From CAVVMA01 sp963830715 (lineage in GTDB: Bacteria > Desulfobacterota > Binatia > Binatales > Binataceae), in NCBI GenBank assembly GCA_963830715.1, contig CAWHNS010000011.1:1-64000 (forward strand): DNA of 64,000 bases, read 5' to 3'. The translations under genes were made by a program, and so were the position numbers. The notes beneath the pieces are model-generated. The model saw only the letters and a list, made by a program, of their open reading frames with translations. It did not search any database and was not told where the DNA came from. Below are positions 8,992 through 18,569 of the stretch, one piece after another (position 1 is the stretch's first letter; each line of letters opens with the position of its first letter).

Positions 8992-10155
8992 ATGTTGCGG
9001 GTAAATATTCCACTCGATCCTACGAAGACAGGGCGCGCAGCAGAGGCTCTAGAGTCGAATCTGCGCAAACTCATCATAGGTCAAGACGAGGCCATTCAGC
9101 AGATCGTCCATCGGTATCAGATGTATCTGACCGGAATGACGGCTCCTGGCCGTCCTATCGGGAACTTTCTGTTCCTTGGCCCCACTGGATCGGGTAAGAC
9201 GCGTACCGTGGAAGCTACGGCTGAGTCCCTGGTCAAGGATGGCCGCGCGGTAATCAAGATCGATTGCGCTGAATTTCAGCATAGTCATGAGATTGCAAAG
9301 CTGATCGGCTCGCCTCCCGGCTATCTGGGCCATCGCGAAACACACCCGTTGCTGAGCCAGGAAATACTGAATCAGTATCACACCGACTCGGCGATGGTGA
9401 GCTTCGTCCTGTTCGACGAGATCGAAAAGGCCAGCGACGCGCTGTGGAATCTCTTGCTCGGAATACTGGATAAAGCCACGCTCACGCTCGGCGACAACCG
9501 CAGAGTGGACTTTTCTCGCGCGATGATCTTCATGACCAGTAACCTGGGGGCGGCCGAGATGACCGCTCTGATCAGCCCCAAGCTTGGATTCAACGCCTGC
9601 GACGCCGCGCGCAAGGCTCAGAATGGTACACCGGAGGCAGGTCTGGAAAGCAAGATCGAGCGCAGCGCAGTGGACGCGGCCCGGAGGAAGTTCACGCCGG
9701 AATTTATCAACCGGCTCGACAAGATCGTTACGTTCAGGATCTTGGGATCCGCGGAGTTGCGCAGGATTCTCGACATCGAACTGGACGTGGTACAGCGGCG
9801 TATCTTCAGCACGTCGCCCGACCGGTCTTTTGTTTTCCAGACGACCGATGAGGCCAAGTTTTATCTGCTGGAACAAGGCGTCGATATGAAATACGGAGCA
9901 CGGCACTTGAAGCGCGCTATCGAGCGGTTGCTCGTGCAACCGATGTCGAACCTCATCGCGACCGATCAGGTCCAAGGCGGCGATTGTATTCGCGTCGATT
10001 TCGACCCCGCGCGCGGCACCCTCACCTTTTTAAAGGAGGCCGAGGGTTTACCCGTGGAAGCGATGGCGAATCTGGTGAATGATTCCAGCAGTTATCCCCT
10101 GCTGAATTTGACCAGCGGAGCCGCGGCCGACAACGCCCGCACCCAAAACGCATAG
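8992..10155 (+). CDS. ClpB/ClpA-like single-ring AAA+ ATPase
   Basis: The 387-residue protein is equivalent to the second AAA+ ring (D2) of ClpA/B/C. It has Walker A GPTGSGKT at 63-70, the ClpB-type pore-loop region GSPPGYLGH at 107-115, Walker B VLFDEIEKA at 139-147, sensor 1 MTSNLG at 181-186, an arginine-finger region FTPEFINRLDKIV, and sensor 2 GARHLKRAIER followed by the D2-small domain. Full-length Clp ATPases have a substrate-binding N-domain and usually a first ring; here only a short N-terminal tail of about 20 residues precedes the ring. No ClpP-binding (LGF) loop is obvious. It probably remodels or unfolds proteins. Intact, with no frameshift. Confidence 0.85.
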   Translation: MLRVNIPLDPTKTGRAAEALESNLRKLIIGQDEAIQQIVHRYQMYLTGMTAPGRPIGNFLFLGPTGSGKTRTVEATAESLVKDGRAVIKIDCAEFQHSHEIAKLIGSPPGYLGHRETHPLLSQEILNQYHTDSAMVSFVLFDEIEKASDALWNLLLGILDKATLTLGDNRRVDFSRAMIFMTSNLGAAEMTALISPKLGFNACDAARKAQNGTPEAGLESKIERSAVDAARRKFTPEFINRLDKIVTFRILGSAELRRILDIELDVVQRRIFSTSPDRSFVFQTTDEAKFYLLEQGVDMKYGARHLKRAIERLLVQPMSNLIATDQVQGGDCIRVDFDPARGTLTFLKEAEGLPVEAMANLVNDSSSYPLLNLTSGAAADNARTQNA

Positions 10156-10348
10156 CCTTTCGGAAGGTTGCCCCGCAGCCCGGGAGCTTTTTTGCGGACG
10201 GCACAACTGGAGTACTGGGCCGTACTCCAACTACCCGCGAACACCGAGCTATTGCGCTCGCCAAGCCTCCATCGGAACATTGGATTGTAACATTGGATTG
10301 CAATAATCAGAATAAAGTCTGCAATTATGCAGGGTCCGAGAGGCTGAT

Positions 10349-10696
10349 ATGAGTTTCAACCACGACAATACTGACCGCCGCGGCGCAGATCGATTCCCCA
10401 TCCGCCGGGAAATGACTTACAGACTGGTCGGTCGCAAGGGTGTGAATTTAGCCGGCGTCGGCAATACGGTGAACATGAGTAGCAGCGGCGTTCTGTTTAC
10501 CGCGGACAACCGCCTATTTGTCGGCAGTAGCGTCGAGGTATCCATCAGTTGGCCGGCGCAGCTAAACAGCACCATTCCTCTGAAACTGGTCGCGCGCGGG
10601 CGGGTGGTTCGATGCGATGATGCGGGAACAGCGATGGAAATTCACCATACCGAGTTCCGCACGCAAGCCACTCAAGGCCTGCCGGTAGCTCTCTAA
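10349..10696 (+). CDS. PilZ-domain protein (c-di-GMP receptor)
   Basis: A 115-residue protein that is almost entirely one PilZ domain. The c-di-GMP-binding signature is complete: overlapping RxxxR (R11/R15 and R15/R19 in RRGADRFPIRR) and NxSxxG at 42-47 (NMSSSG), followed by the beta-barrel with VARGRVVRCDD. A GAGAGG-type ribosome-binding site lies just before the ATG. It should bind cyclic di-GMP and control an interacting partner, commonly in motility or exopolysaccharide synthesis. It stands alone, with about 190 bases of non-coding DNA upstream. Confidence 0.9.
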   Translation: MSFNHDNTDRRGADRFPIRREMTYRLVGRKGVNLAGVGNTVNMSSSGVLFTADNRLFVGSSVEVSISWPAQLNSTIPLKLVARGRVVRCDDAGTAMEIHHTEFRTQATQGLPVAL

Positions 10697-10739
10697 TAGC
10701 AGCACCGGCTAAAACGGAGCGTACTGCGCCTCCTGTGCC

Positions 10740-11000
10740 TTATCGCGCAGGATCGCTAATCGTACAGGTGCTTCGGTATAACTGGACAAACGAACTTTCA
10801 TCGGCTCCGATGGCTCGCGCGTACTGCCGCAGGTAACTGATGTTGTACACGCCGCCTGGCAGTTCTTCAAAATTTCCATCTTCGATCGCTTTGAGCGTGG
10901 TGACTTTCAATTTGGTGTCGTGAGCGATCTCTTCGAGCGATATTCCCTTCCTCTGCCGAAGGGATGCTAAGCACCAAGTTTCTGCCGGCAACGTTGCCAT
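10740..11000 (-). CDS. RodZ-type helix-turn-helix protein
   Basis: The 86-residue product reads SLRQRKGISLEEIAHDTKLK, then VTTLKAIEDGNFEELPGGVY and the continuation SYLRQYARAIG. This is the HTH_25 domain found at the cytoplasmic end of RodZ. RodZ proper has a membrane helix and periplasmic part after it; here the protein ends about 15 residues past the HTH. It could be a small DNA-binding regulator or a RodZ shortened by a frameshift. It is divergently arranged with msrP. Confidence 0.75.
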   Translation of the reverse strand: MATLPAETWCLASLRQRKGISLEEIAHDTKLKVTTLKAIEDGNFEELPGGVYNISYLRQYARAIGADESSFVQLYRSTCTISDPAR

Positions 11001-11193
11001 ACCCGCTTTCTACCTCTGCTGTGTATATCGGATGGCCTGTCAGCTCTCTGTAGGCCAACTCTCTTAATTTAGGTGCTCCTGATAACCCTGGTTTCTCAGG
11101 AAATTCACCGCGATCAAGCTCAGGTCCAGCGTCCCGTCGAGGCCCTACCCCGCCGCGGCTTGCTCCGGGAAGCGCTACCATAAAAGAAAACCT

Positions 11194-12137
11194 ATGTTGA
11201 TTCGCAAACTCTCCGATCTTCGGTATTCCGATGTAACGCCCAAGGAGGTTTATCTAAACCGGCGACGCTTTCTGGCCGGATCGCTCGCCGTCGGAGCTCT
11301 CGCTGGCGTGCGGCAGGCGCGCGCGACCACCAAACTCAACGGCGTCACGAAAAGCTCGTACTCCGTCGACGAAAAAGTCGATAAAGTATCGCCGCTCGAA
11401 GTTATCACCCACTACAACAACTTCTACGAGTTCGGCACCGACAAGGACGAGCCCGGCCGAAAACGCCGAAGAACTTCCGCACCTCGCCCTGGACGGTGAA
11501 GGTGGAAGGCGAGGTCGCCAAGCCCCAGACGCTGGATCTGGATGCGCTCTACAAGGTGGCGCCGCTCGAGGAGCGCATCTACCGGCATCGCTGCGTGGAG
11601 GCCTGGTCGATCGTGGTTCCCTGGATCGGCTATCCGCTGAACGCGCTGCTCAAAGCAGGTCGAGCCGACGTCGAAAGCCAAGTACGTCGCGTTCGAGAGC
11701 TATCTACGATCTCAAACAGATGCCGCTGGCACATCAGGCCGGCATCCGCTTTCCCTACGTCGAAGGGCTGCGCCTGGATGAAGCCATGCATCCGCTGGCG
11801 TTGCTTGCGTCGGCCTTTACGGCGAGACGCTGCCGCAACCAGGACGGCGCACCGTTCCGGCTGGTGGTGCCGTGGAAATACGGTTTCAAGAGCATCAAGT
11901 CCATCGTCAAGATCCGGCTGGTCGAAAAGCAGCCGCCCGACCACCTGGAACATGGCCGCACCCAACGAGTACGGCTTCTATTCCAACGTCAATCCGGAAG
12001 TGGACCACCCGCGCTGGAGCCAGGCCAAGGAGCGCCGCCTGGGCGAATTCTCCAAGCGCAATACGCTCAAGTTCAACGGCTACGGCGACCAGGTGGCGAG
12101 CCTGTACACCGGCATGGATCTTCGCAAGAACTACTGA
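11194..12137 (+). CDS. msrP: Protein-methionine-sulfoxide reductase, catalytic subunit (frameshifted)
   Basis: The start MLIRKLSDLRYSDVTPKEVY leads into a Tat signal with RRRFLAG (residues 23-29), as expected for periplasmic molybdoenzymes. The body has the molybdenum-ligand Cys in RHRCVEAWSIVVPWIGYPL (codon 11592-11594) and the closing KFNGYGDQVASLYTGMDLR typical of MsrP/YedY. It repairs oxidised methionines of periplasmic proteins, using electrons from MsrQ. The frame changes near 11460, 11690, 11815 and 11945; each resumed piece aligns with the family, so I treat it as one gene. MsrQ follows after 30 bases. Confidence 0.85.
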
Positions 12138-12167
12138 GCGGAGGTTCTGAACCGCGACCTCGGCAAA

Positions 12168-12847
12168 ATGAGCAAGCTCCTCTCCAGCCGGTGGACGAAG
12201 GTGGTACTGTTCGTGCTGTGCCTGATTCCGCTGATGATCCTCGCCTGGCACGGGTACCTGTTCTCGAAAAGCGGCTTTGATCCCGTGCTCACCGCCAATC
12301 CGATCGAGTACATCACCCACAAGACCGGCGATTGGACCATCCGCTTCCTGCTCATCACCTTGTGCGTCACGCCGCTGCGCAAGCTGCTCAACCAGCCCAA
12401 CCTGACCCGCTTCCGCCGCATGCTCGGCCTGTTCGCGTTTTTCTACGGATGCCTGCACCTGATGACCTGGGTGTGGCTCGACAAGTTCTTCGACCTGCCG
12501 GAAATGGTGAAGGACGTTGTCAAGCGGCCCTTCATCACGGCGGGCATGACCGGTTTCGTGCTGATGCATCCCCTGGCGATCACGTCCACCGCCGGATGGG
12601 TGCGCCGTCTGGGTTTCGTGCGCTGGCAGCGGCTGCATCGGCTGATTTACTTCAGCGCGCTGGCCGGCGTGATTCATTATTACTGGCTGGTGAAGTCGGA
12701 CATGCGCGAGCCGCTGATGTATGGCGCCATACTGACCGTGCTGATGGCCTACCGGTTAGGAATGTGGTTTTCCTCTCTCCGGCCAAGCGTCCGGCTGTGT
12801 CCCTCCCCGCCAAGGAAAAGACGGAAGTTTCCACAGCACCGCGCTAA
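12168..12847 (+). CDS. msrQ: Membrane haem subunit of MsrPQ
   Basis: The product is a polytopic membrane protein of the ferric-reductase-like family, beginning MSKLLSSRWTKVVLFVLCLI. Haem-ligand histidines lie in YGCLHLMTW, WQRLHRLIY and GVIHYYW. MsrQ passes quinone-derived electrons across the membrane to MsrP, which the gene order (msrP then msrQ, 30-base gap) supports. A frameshift near 12765 separates RLGMWF from the C-terminal VFLSPAKRPAVSLPAKE; the tail in that frame ends at 12847. Confidence 0.88.
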
Positions 12848-12880
12848 ACTCCAAGACGCCCGCCGCCCGGTCCTCAGGGT

Positions 12881-13284
12881 TCACCACTCCGAATACGGCG
12901 TCCCCTCGAGACTGGTTTTATCGGAACCGCTGCGCACGTCGAAAATCCCCGGTTCGGTCTGGTTCACGGTGTTGCTTTGATCTTCTGGAATGATCTTCCA
13001 GGAGTCGGCTGTGTTGGTGATCGGGTCCATCGGGATTTGCCTCAAATACCCATCGCTCACCAGGTCTTGCAGCGTCTGCGGCGCTTTTTGCTTGTCGTAA
13101 GTGTACTCGTCGATCACCGTGCGCAAGCTGAACAGATTGTTTCTGAGCACGCTCTCTTGGCGCGCGTGATGGAGCGGCTGTAAACAGGAATGGCTACCGA
13201 TAGCAGCACGGCGATAATCGCCATCACGATCATGAGCTCCACGAAAGTGAAGCCTCTGCGCCTAATTTTTGAAGCCGCGAACAT
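12881..13284 (-). CDS. Type II secretion/type IV pilus pseudopilin (frameshift near 13140)
   Basis: Starting MFAASKIRRRGFTFVELMIV, it has the prepilin-peptidase site (RRRG/FTFVE, Glu at +5) and the N-terminal hydrophobic helix that inserts pilins in the inner membrane. The later part (LRNNLFSLRTVIDEYTYDKQ, DGYLRQIPMDPITN) is GspG-like. A single base change near 13140 splits the helix from the globular domain. It starts 10 bases after the stop of another pseudopilin gene and is the last member of a reverse-strand operon with a secretin. Confidence 0.8.
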
Positions 13285-13294
13285 CACCGGTCGA

Positions 13295-13759
13295 TCACCA
13301 TGTGGAATAAGGGGTTCCATCCCGGCCCTTCAGCGTGCTTTTGGTATAGACATCAAAAACGTTCTGCCCGCCCCAAGCCTGCGAGTCCGGATCGTCGCGC
13401 GTGCTGCGAAGTCCCCAGTCGTAGGAGTTGGTCATCGGGTCTTTGGGTATGCGGCGCAGGTATCTAATTTTCTTGTCCACCGATCCGATCGCCTTCATGC
13501 CGTCCACCAATTGCTCCAGCTTCTCGGGATAGTTGTCGGAATCGATCTTCGGCGGACCGATCTTCTGCACGTCCATATCGTCCTTGAAGCGGTCGATCGC
13601 GGTGCGGATCTCGCGTAACGCGTAGACCAGCTCCCGCTCCTTGTCGCGCTGCACCTTGTATCGCGCCAGCGGCACCGCCATAGCCGAAAGGAGCAGCAAA
13701 ATGGTGAAGGCCACAATGAGCTCCACCAAGGTCATGCCGCGCTGTCTGGGACGTCGCAT
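13295..13759 (-). CDS. Type II secretion/type IV pilus pseudopilin
   Basis: The 154-residue protein starts MRRPRQRGMTLVELIVAFTI: a basic leader, cleavage after Gly, Met+1 and Glu+5, and a hydrophobic helix. The globular part has GspG-like features (LREIRTAIDRFKDDMD, IRYLRRIPKDPMTNSYDW). The ribosome site TAAGGAAG precedes the ATG and overlaps the secretin stop codon region, leaving 5 bases between genes. Intact. With its neighbour it would form the periplasmic pseudopilus of the secretion apparatus. Confidence 0.88.
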   Translation of the reverse strand: MRRPRQRGMTLVELIVAFTILLLLSAMAVPLARYKVQRDKERELVYALREIRTAIDRFKDDMDVQKIGPPKIDSDNYPEKLEQLVDGMKAIGSVDKKIRYLRRIPKDPMTNSYDWGLRSTRDDPDSQAWGGQNVFDVYTKSTLKGRDGTPYSTW

Positions 13760-13764
13760 CTTCC

Positions 13765-16210
13765 TTACTGCACGGTAACGGTGACCGACGGGGCAGTCAC
13801 GTTCACCGGCTGTTGCTTGGAGTTCTTCAAGTTCACGTCCGACACCGAAATCGTGCTGGAGCCCTTGCCCACCGCAACGAACGTAAACTGGATCAGCGGG
13901 CCCGAACCGTTTATCCCGTCGCCCCTGACGCCCTGTTGATATCGACGGAAGCGTCTCCGCTGTCGTTCCGGATATCGAGACTAGGAGGCGTGACTTTGCC
14001 ATCCTGTACCAACAGCGGGCCGGGCGTGATTTTCTCGAGCCGCAGAAGTTTGGGATCCCACTTGAGTTCACCGGCACCGAGGCGAGATCGGTCATATTGT
14101 CCGCTCGTAACATCAGCACCACCGCGCTTCCCAATTGGGTCTGCACCGCGGCGGGAGCAAACGAAATTTGGGGCGGTCCGCCAGCCGTGCCAACCGCTTC
14201 CGGAGCGGTCGCCGTGGGAGCGGCCGCCGCGGGGGCTGTCACTGTGGGCGTGGGTGCGGCCGGCGCAGGCGAGGAAGGTGTTGCCGCTGCGGTACCGGGC
14301 GCCGGGGTTGTGGCTTAGGAGCAGCGGGAGTGGCCTCTTCCGTGCGCGGCGCATAACTCAGCTTCACGGTCTGATCCGTTCCGGCCGACACTTGCGCAGG
14401 TCCAGCGCGGTGATATCCGGCGTCCGCAGGATATGCGGGATCAGGGCGATCATCAGCTCGTCCTTCTGTTTGTCCTTCGTGTTCGCGCCGAACAGGTACT
14501 TGCCAAGATCGGAATGTTCAGTCAGGCCTGGAATTCCAGTTCGGTTTGTTGGTGTCTTGCGTCTGCAGTCAGACCGCCCAGCATGCTCACTTCGCCGTCG
14601 CGCAGCCGAATGTCCGCCTCATTTTTCTTCTGCGAGATTACCGGCTGCGACTAATCCGCCCAGGTTGATCGTGCTGGCGACCTGGGAAATATCCACGCTG
14701 ACGTGCAGCGTCACTTCGTCGGTTGCCATGCACGTGCGGCGTCAGCTCGACATTGACGCCGGTATCGACGAACTGAAATTGCGTGCTGACCAACGGGCTG
14801 ACGCCTACCGTTCCGACACCCGGCTGGAAGCTGCCCGTTGCGTAGGGATATTTGTCGCCGATCTTCAAGGAGACCTTCTGGCCGTCCGAGGCGCGCACCT
14901 GCGGCGACTGCATCACCTTGGTGCTGGAATCCGACATCACGGCCTGCAGCAGCGCGCCCGGCAAAGTGGTCGAGAAATCGGCGGTCGATGGTGAGAGTGT
15001 CCCAACTGCGCCGCAGTCGGAGTTGTAGTACCGTGGTCCCGGTAGTGCCGGTTGTCCGGTCGGTGCGGTCGTCCCGTGGTCCCTGTACTGGTGGTGCCTG
15101 TAGTTGCGTACGTGGACTGGGTTTCGGGGTGTGAACGTGAAGGGCAGCGCCAACCCGGTAGTGCTCGCCGGAGACCAGAGCCGACGCGATGCTCCGGCTC
15201 TTATCGCTGTTCACTTCCATTACGATCACGTCCACCATCACCTCGGATTTGGGCTTGTCCATGTCGTGGAGGAGCTTTTCCACCAGCGCCACTTTGTCGA
15301 CCGTATCGCGCACCATCACCGCGTTTTGCGCGTTAAAGGTGAACATGCGGCGAACGTCAGTAACCGATCGAACCGCCGGTGATCATCTCCTGAAACTCCT
15401 GCACCGAGGTGGGGTTTCTCAGATAAAACACCTTCACCACTTCGTCCTCGTAATCGCGCCGCTTGGTGACGTTGTCCTCGGTCACGAAGATCGCGTTGGC
15501 GCTGACCGGCTTCCAAAAAGTCTTGGTCAGCAGCGCGATGTAGTCCAGCGCCTCATCGAGCGTCACGTTGTTCAGATCCAGGTTCGAATTCCGGCCGGGC
15601 TGCATTTGCGGATCGAACAAACGTTGATGCCGGCCAGCTTGCCCACGGTTTCATACAGCACCTTGGGCGGCTGATTGTTCATCTTGAGGGAAGTGATCTG
15701 ATTGCTGACCGGCTTCAGCTCCGGTACCGGCTGCATCGATTCGATCATCGCGAGGCTCTCTTTGCGAGCCCTTTCGACGCCAGTCAGGCCGATATCGCCC
15801 GCAGGTACCTTGCCCTTCCTCTGCTCATCCAAAGCGGCAGAAATTTCCCGGATCTCTTGTACTGCGATCACCGAGCCCGGATCGATGCTAAACGCTTTCT
15901 GGAACTCGATAAGAGCCGGTTCGAGCTGGTGCGCTTCCTTCAGTTTCATGCCGGCTTCAACGTGTGCCTGGCCAGCTTTGAATCGAGTCCGGCGGACCCC
16001 CAATTCGTAAGCCGCCTCTTTGGGATCTGTGGCCAGCGCCTGCTGGTAGTAGTCCAATGCTTTTTCGTAATCTTTCTGGTCCTCTGCCTGTTGTCCCTGC
16101 TTCCAGAGCTTGTCGCCCTTGCGCGTCGCAGCTTGCAATCCTTCGACGGGCAGCAGGAGCAATACCGCCAAGACCGCGATGATACTTCGTAACTTATTAA
16201 AACCAAGCAT
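13765..16210 (-). CDS. Secretin (GspD/PilQ type) with N-terminal TPR and C-terminal cohesin domain, frameshifted
   Basis: From ATG 16210 (preceded by TAGGAAATAAG) comes a signal peptide (SIIAVLAVLLLLPVEGLQA), TPR-like repeats (DYEKALDYYQQALATDPKEA), secretin N-domains (NLDLNNVTLDEALDYIALL, NAQNAVMVRDTVDKVALVEK), the secretin channel motif region (SPQVRASDGQKVSLKIGDKY, PLVSTQFQFVDTGVNVELTP) and a cohesin-like domain at the end (PPQISFAPAAVQTQLGSAVV, SSTISVSDVNLKNSKQQPV). Frame breaks occur near 15620, 15355, 15190, 14640, 14330 and 13925. It would form the outer-membrane pore of a type II secretion or pilus system. The TPR-secretin-cohesin order is one I associate with Acidobacteriota. Confidence 0.75.
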
Positions 16211-16232
16211 CTTATTTCCTACCAACACCTTG

Positions 16233-16241
16233 TGATAAAAT
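16233..16241 (+). promoter_or_regulatory. Possible extended -10 promoter element for smpB
   Basis: TGATAAAAT matches the extended -10 form (TGn then TAAAAT at 16236-16241). No convincing -35 hexamer is seen. It lies in the divergent gap between the secretin and smpB and would give a leader of about 80 bases containing a small GCAGG/CCTGC hairpin (16286-16302). Confidence 0.25.
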
Positions 16242-16326
16242 GGACCTGCATTGAACTGGATATCTACCTCATAAACGCTTGACGCCGCAGGCTTTCCCTG
16301 CGTTGAGTACAAAAAGTAACGGTACG

Positions 16327-16788
16327 GTGGACACCCCCATCAAATTATTGAGCGATAACCGTCACGCGGGACATAACTACCATTTGTTTGAGCGATTTGA
16401 AGCGGGTTTAGCGCTCACGGGAACGGAAGTGAAGGCGGCGAAGAGCGGACGAATACAGCTCAAAGATAGCTTCGCCGAGGTCGTGGGAAACGAGGCTTGG
16501 CTCCTCAATGCCCACATCAGCCAGTACTCGCACGGCAACCGGGAGAATCATGAACCGACGCGGCGCCGCAAGCTGTTATTGCATCGCGCCGAGATTGATA
16601 AGCTGCTCGGGAAAACTCGCGAAAAAGGGCTGACGCTCATCCCCACGAAGATGTACCTTAAAAATGGCCGCATCAAATTGGAAATTGCTGTGGCTAAAGG
16701 CAAAAAGCTGCACGACAAACGAGAAACTGAGCGCACACGAGAGTTGGAAAAAGAAGCTCGCGCGGCAATCGGCCGAAGACGGCAGTAG
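16327..16788 (+). CDS. smpB: SsrA-binding protein
   Basis: The product from GTG 16327 starts VDTPIKLLSDNRHAGHNYHL and continues through ERFEAGLALTGTEVKAAKSG, NAHISQYSHGNRENHEPTRRR and the basic tail KGKKLHDKRETERTRELEKE. These are the OB-fold and C-terminal helix of SmpB. It binds tmRNA and brings it to stalled ribosomes for trans-translation. A TTG at 16279 is in frame but would add 16 residues not usual in the family. Length about 153 residues, normal. No frameshift. Confidence 0.95.
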   Translation: MDTPIKLLSDNRHAGHNYHLFERFEAGLALTGTEVKAAKSGRIQLKDSFAEVVGNEAWLLNAHISQYSHGNRENHEPTRRRKLLLHRAEIDKLLGKTREKGLTLIPTKMYLKNGRIKLEIAVAKGKKLHDKRETERTRELEKEARAAIGRRRQ

Positions 16789-16811
16789 TCGCGCCACAAA
16801 CTGGAGATCCC

Positions 16812-18259
16812 ATGGAGATAAAGCGAGAGTCGAAGTCTGCGCCTGAAGTCGAAGCCGATGCGCTGGTATTGATTGGGTTTGAAGGAACCCGCCTTGAGTC
16901 AGCGGCTGCCGCTGAATCAACGAAGGAGTTATACGACAGCGGCGAATTCACCGGAAAGTCCCAGGAGATTTCGATTCTTCACCACCCGGCGGGCTTCCAA
17001 GCGAAGCGCCTGGTTTTGGCAGGCGCTGGAAAAAAGGACCGCTTTGATGCTTCCGAACTGCGCAAGCTCTCGGGCGCGGTGTTACGCTCGCTCAAATCCA
17101 AAGGAATCCGAAATATCGCGCTCGCGCTCGATGGCGCTTCTGGCGCCGAAGATCTTGCGGCGGCCGCAGTGGAAGGCGCCATATTGGCGGATCTCGAGCC
17201 CGATTTGTACAAGACCGATCCGAAAAAAAACGAAAAGCAAGTCGACTCGTTTGCCGTGCTCGGCGCATCGCAATCGGCGGTCGATCGCGGGCGCGTGCTC
17301 GCCGAGGCGCAAAACTTCAGCCGGATGCTGGCCAACGAACCCGCCAACGTCCTTACTCCTCTTCGCTTGGCCGAACGGGCGCGCCAGATGGCCGCCGAAT
17401 TTGGTCTGGACTGCGAGGTGCTCGATCAGGACCGCATGCGGCAGTTGGGGATGGGCGCGCTGCTCGGGGTCGCCCAAGGAAGCGCGAGCCGCCGGCCTTG
17501 ATCATTTTGAGTTACCGGCCGGCCTCTCCGTCTTCTTCCAAAGACCATCTGGGCTTGGTGGGCAAAGGCGTGACGTTCGACACCGGCGGCATTTCTATTA
17601 AGCCCGCCGACGGAATGGAAAAGATGCGCATGGATATGGCGGGAGGTGCTGCTGTATTGGGCGCCATGCGCGCCATCGCTCAGCTCAGACCGCCGATCCC
17701 GGTGACGGCGCTCGTACCCGCCGTCGAGAACATGCCCGGCAGCAAGGCGCAGCGTCCCGGTGACATCGTGACGACGCTGTCCGGCAAAACGGTCGAAGTG
17801 TTGAACACCGATGCCGAGGGCCGTTTGATTTTGATCGATGCGCTCACCTATGCGCAGCGGCTGGGTTGCACGCATCTGGTGGACGCCGCCACATTGACCG
17901 GATCGATCGTCGTAGCGCTCGGAACGGTGAACGCTGGAGCATTCACCAATAACCAGCAGTTCTTGGACAAATTGATTGGTGTCGCCAAATCGGAAGGCGA
18001 GAAAATCTGGCAAATGCCCATGGACGAGGAATACAAGGAAGCCTTGAAGAGCGCTTTCGCCGACCTGCATAATATCGGCGGCCGTCCGGCGGGTTCTGTC
18101 ACAGCCGCGTGGTTCCTGCGCGATTTCGTCGGCGAGACGCCCTGGATCCATCTGGATATCGCGGGCACAGCTTGGCTGGATGATGCCAAGCCTCATCTGG
18201 CGAAGGGCGCGTCCGGGGTGGGTGTGCGGACTTTCGTGAAGCTGGCCGAGAGCTGGTAG
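16812..18259 (+). CDS. pepA: M17 leucyl aminopeptidase (frameshift near 17495)
   Basis: The N-terminal half (MEIKRESKSAPEVEADALVL to CEVLDQDRMRQLGMGALLGV) is the Rossmann-like domain. After a one-base loss near 17495 the catalytic domain has LVGKGVTFDTGG (metal-binding Lys and Asp), DMAGGAAVLGAM and the family signature NTDAEGR at 17804-17824. The end is GVGVRTFVKLAESW. It removes N-terminal residues from peptides in the cytoplasm using two metal ions. Length about 482 residues, normal. It starts 23 bases after smpB. Its last 53 bases recur at 19529-19581. Confidence 0.93.
18206..18258. repeat. Left copy of 53-bp direct repeat (pepA 3' end)
   Basis: These bases encode the last residues of PepA and its stop. 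The same 53 bases recur at 19529-19581 with three differences, two at synonymous third positions. The copies bracket the two-gene cassette at 18296-19514, as the left and right ends of an integrated element would. Confidence 0.8.
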
Positions 18260-18295
18260 CGGCGGCTTTCGGCTTAGCAGAATCGGTCTCGCAGG

Positions 18296-18555
18296 ATGCC
18301 GACCATCAGCACATTCTACGGGATCTTGATCCGTATGTTCTTCAATGATCACGCACCGCCGCACTTTCACGCGCGATACGGCGAGTTCGAGGCCAAGATC
18401 AACATTGATACATTGGAGGTCATTGAAGGCAACCTACCCCGTCGCGCTTTGAACTTGGTCCTGGAGCGGGCGATGACACATAAAAAGGAGCGGCTCGAAA
18501 ACTGGCGGCTTTGCGGTGAGAACACTCTACCCGCGAAGATTAGCCGTTGCGGTAA
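18296..18555 (+). CDS. DUF4160 protein
   Basis: MPTISTFYGILIRMFFNDHA, then PPHFHARYGEFEAKINIDT and LVLERAMTHKKE are the conserved blocks of DUF4160: the 'hHxPHFHa.Y' motif and the helix before the C-terminal tail NWRLCG. The family is about 85 residues and nearly always sits directly before a DUF2442 gene; the pair behaves like a toxin-antitoxin module, although its biochemistry is unknown to me. The frame as written runs on past 18555; one missing base near 18544 would restore the expected ending KISPLR and stop at 18553-18555. The next gene starts 15 bases later. Confidence 0.75.
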
Positions 18556-18569
18556 CCGAGCGTTGTTTC

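Noticed and set aside
9049..9975. 308-residue reverse-strand ORF inside the AAA+ gene
   Set aside because: Antisense shadow of an intact, motif-complete AAA+ protein.
10180..10200. Rho-independent terminator after the AAA+ gene
   Set aside because: There is a T6 run but the preceding GC-rich stretch does not fold into a proper stem.
13320..14242. Single 315-residue reverse protein spanning secretin end and pseudopilin
   Set aside because: The long frame only arises because two genes happen to share it; the pseudopilin has its own start at 13759 and the secretin ends at 13765 in another frame.
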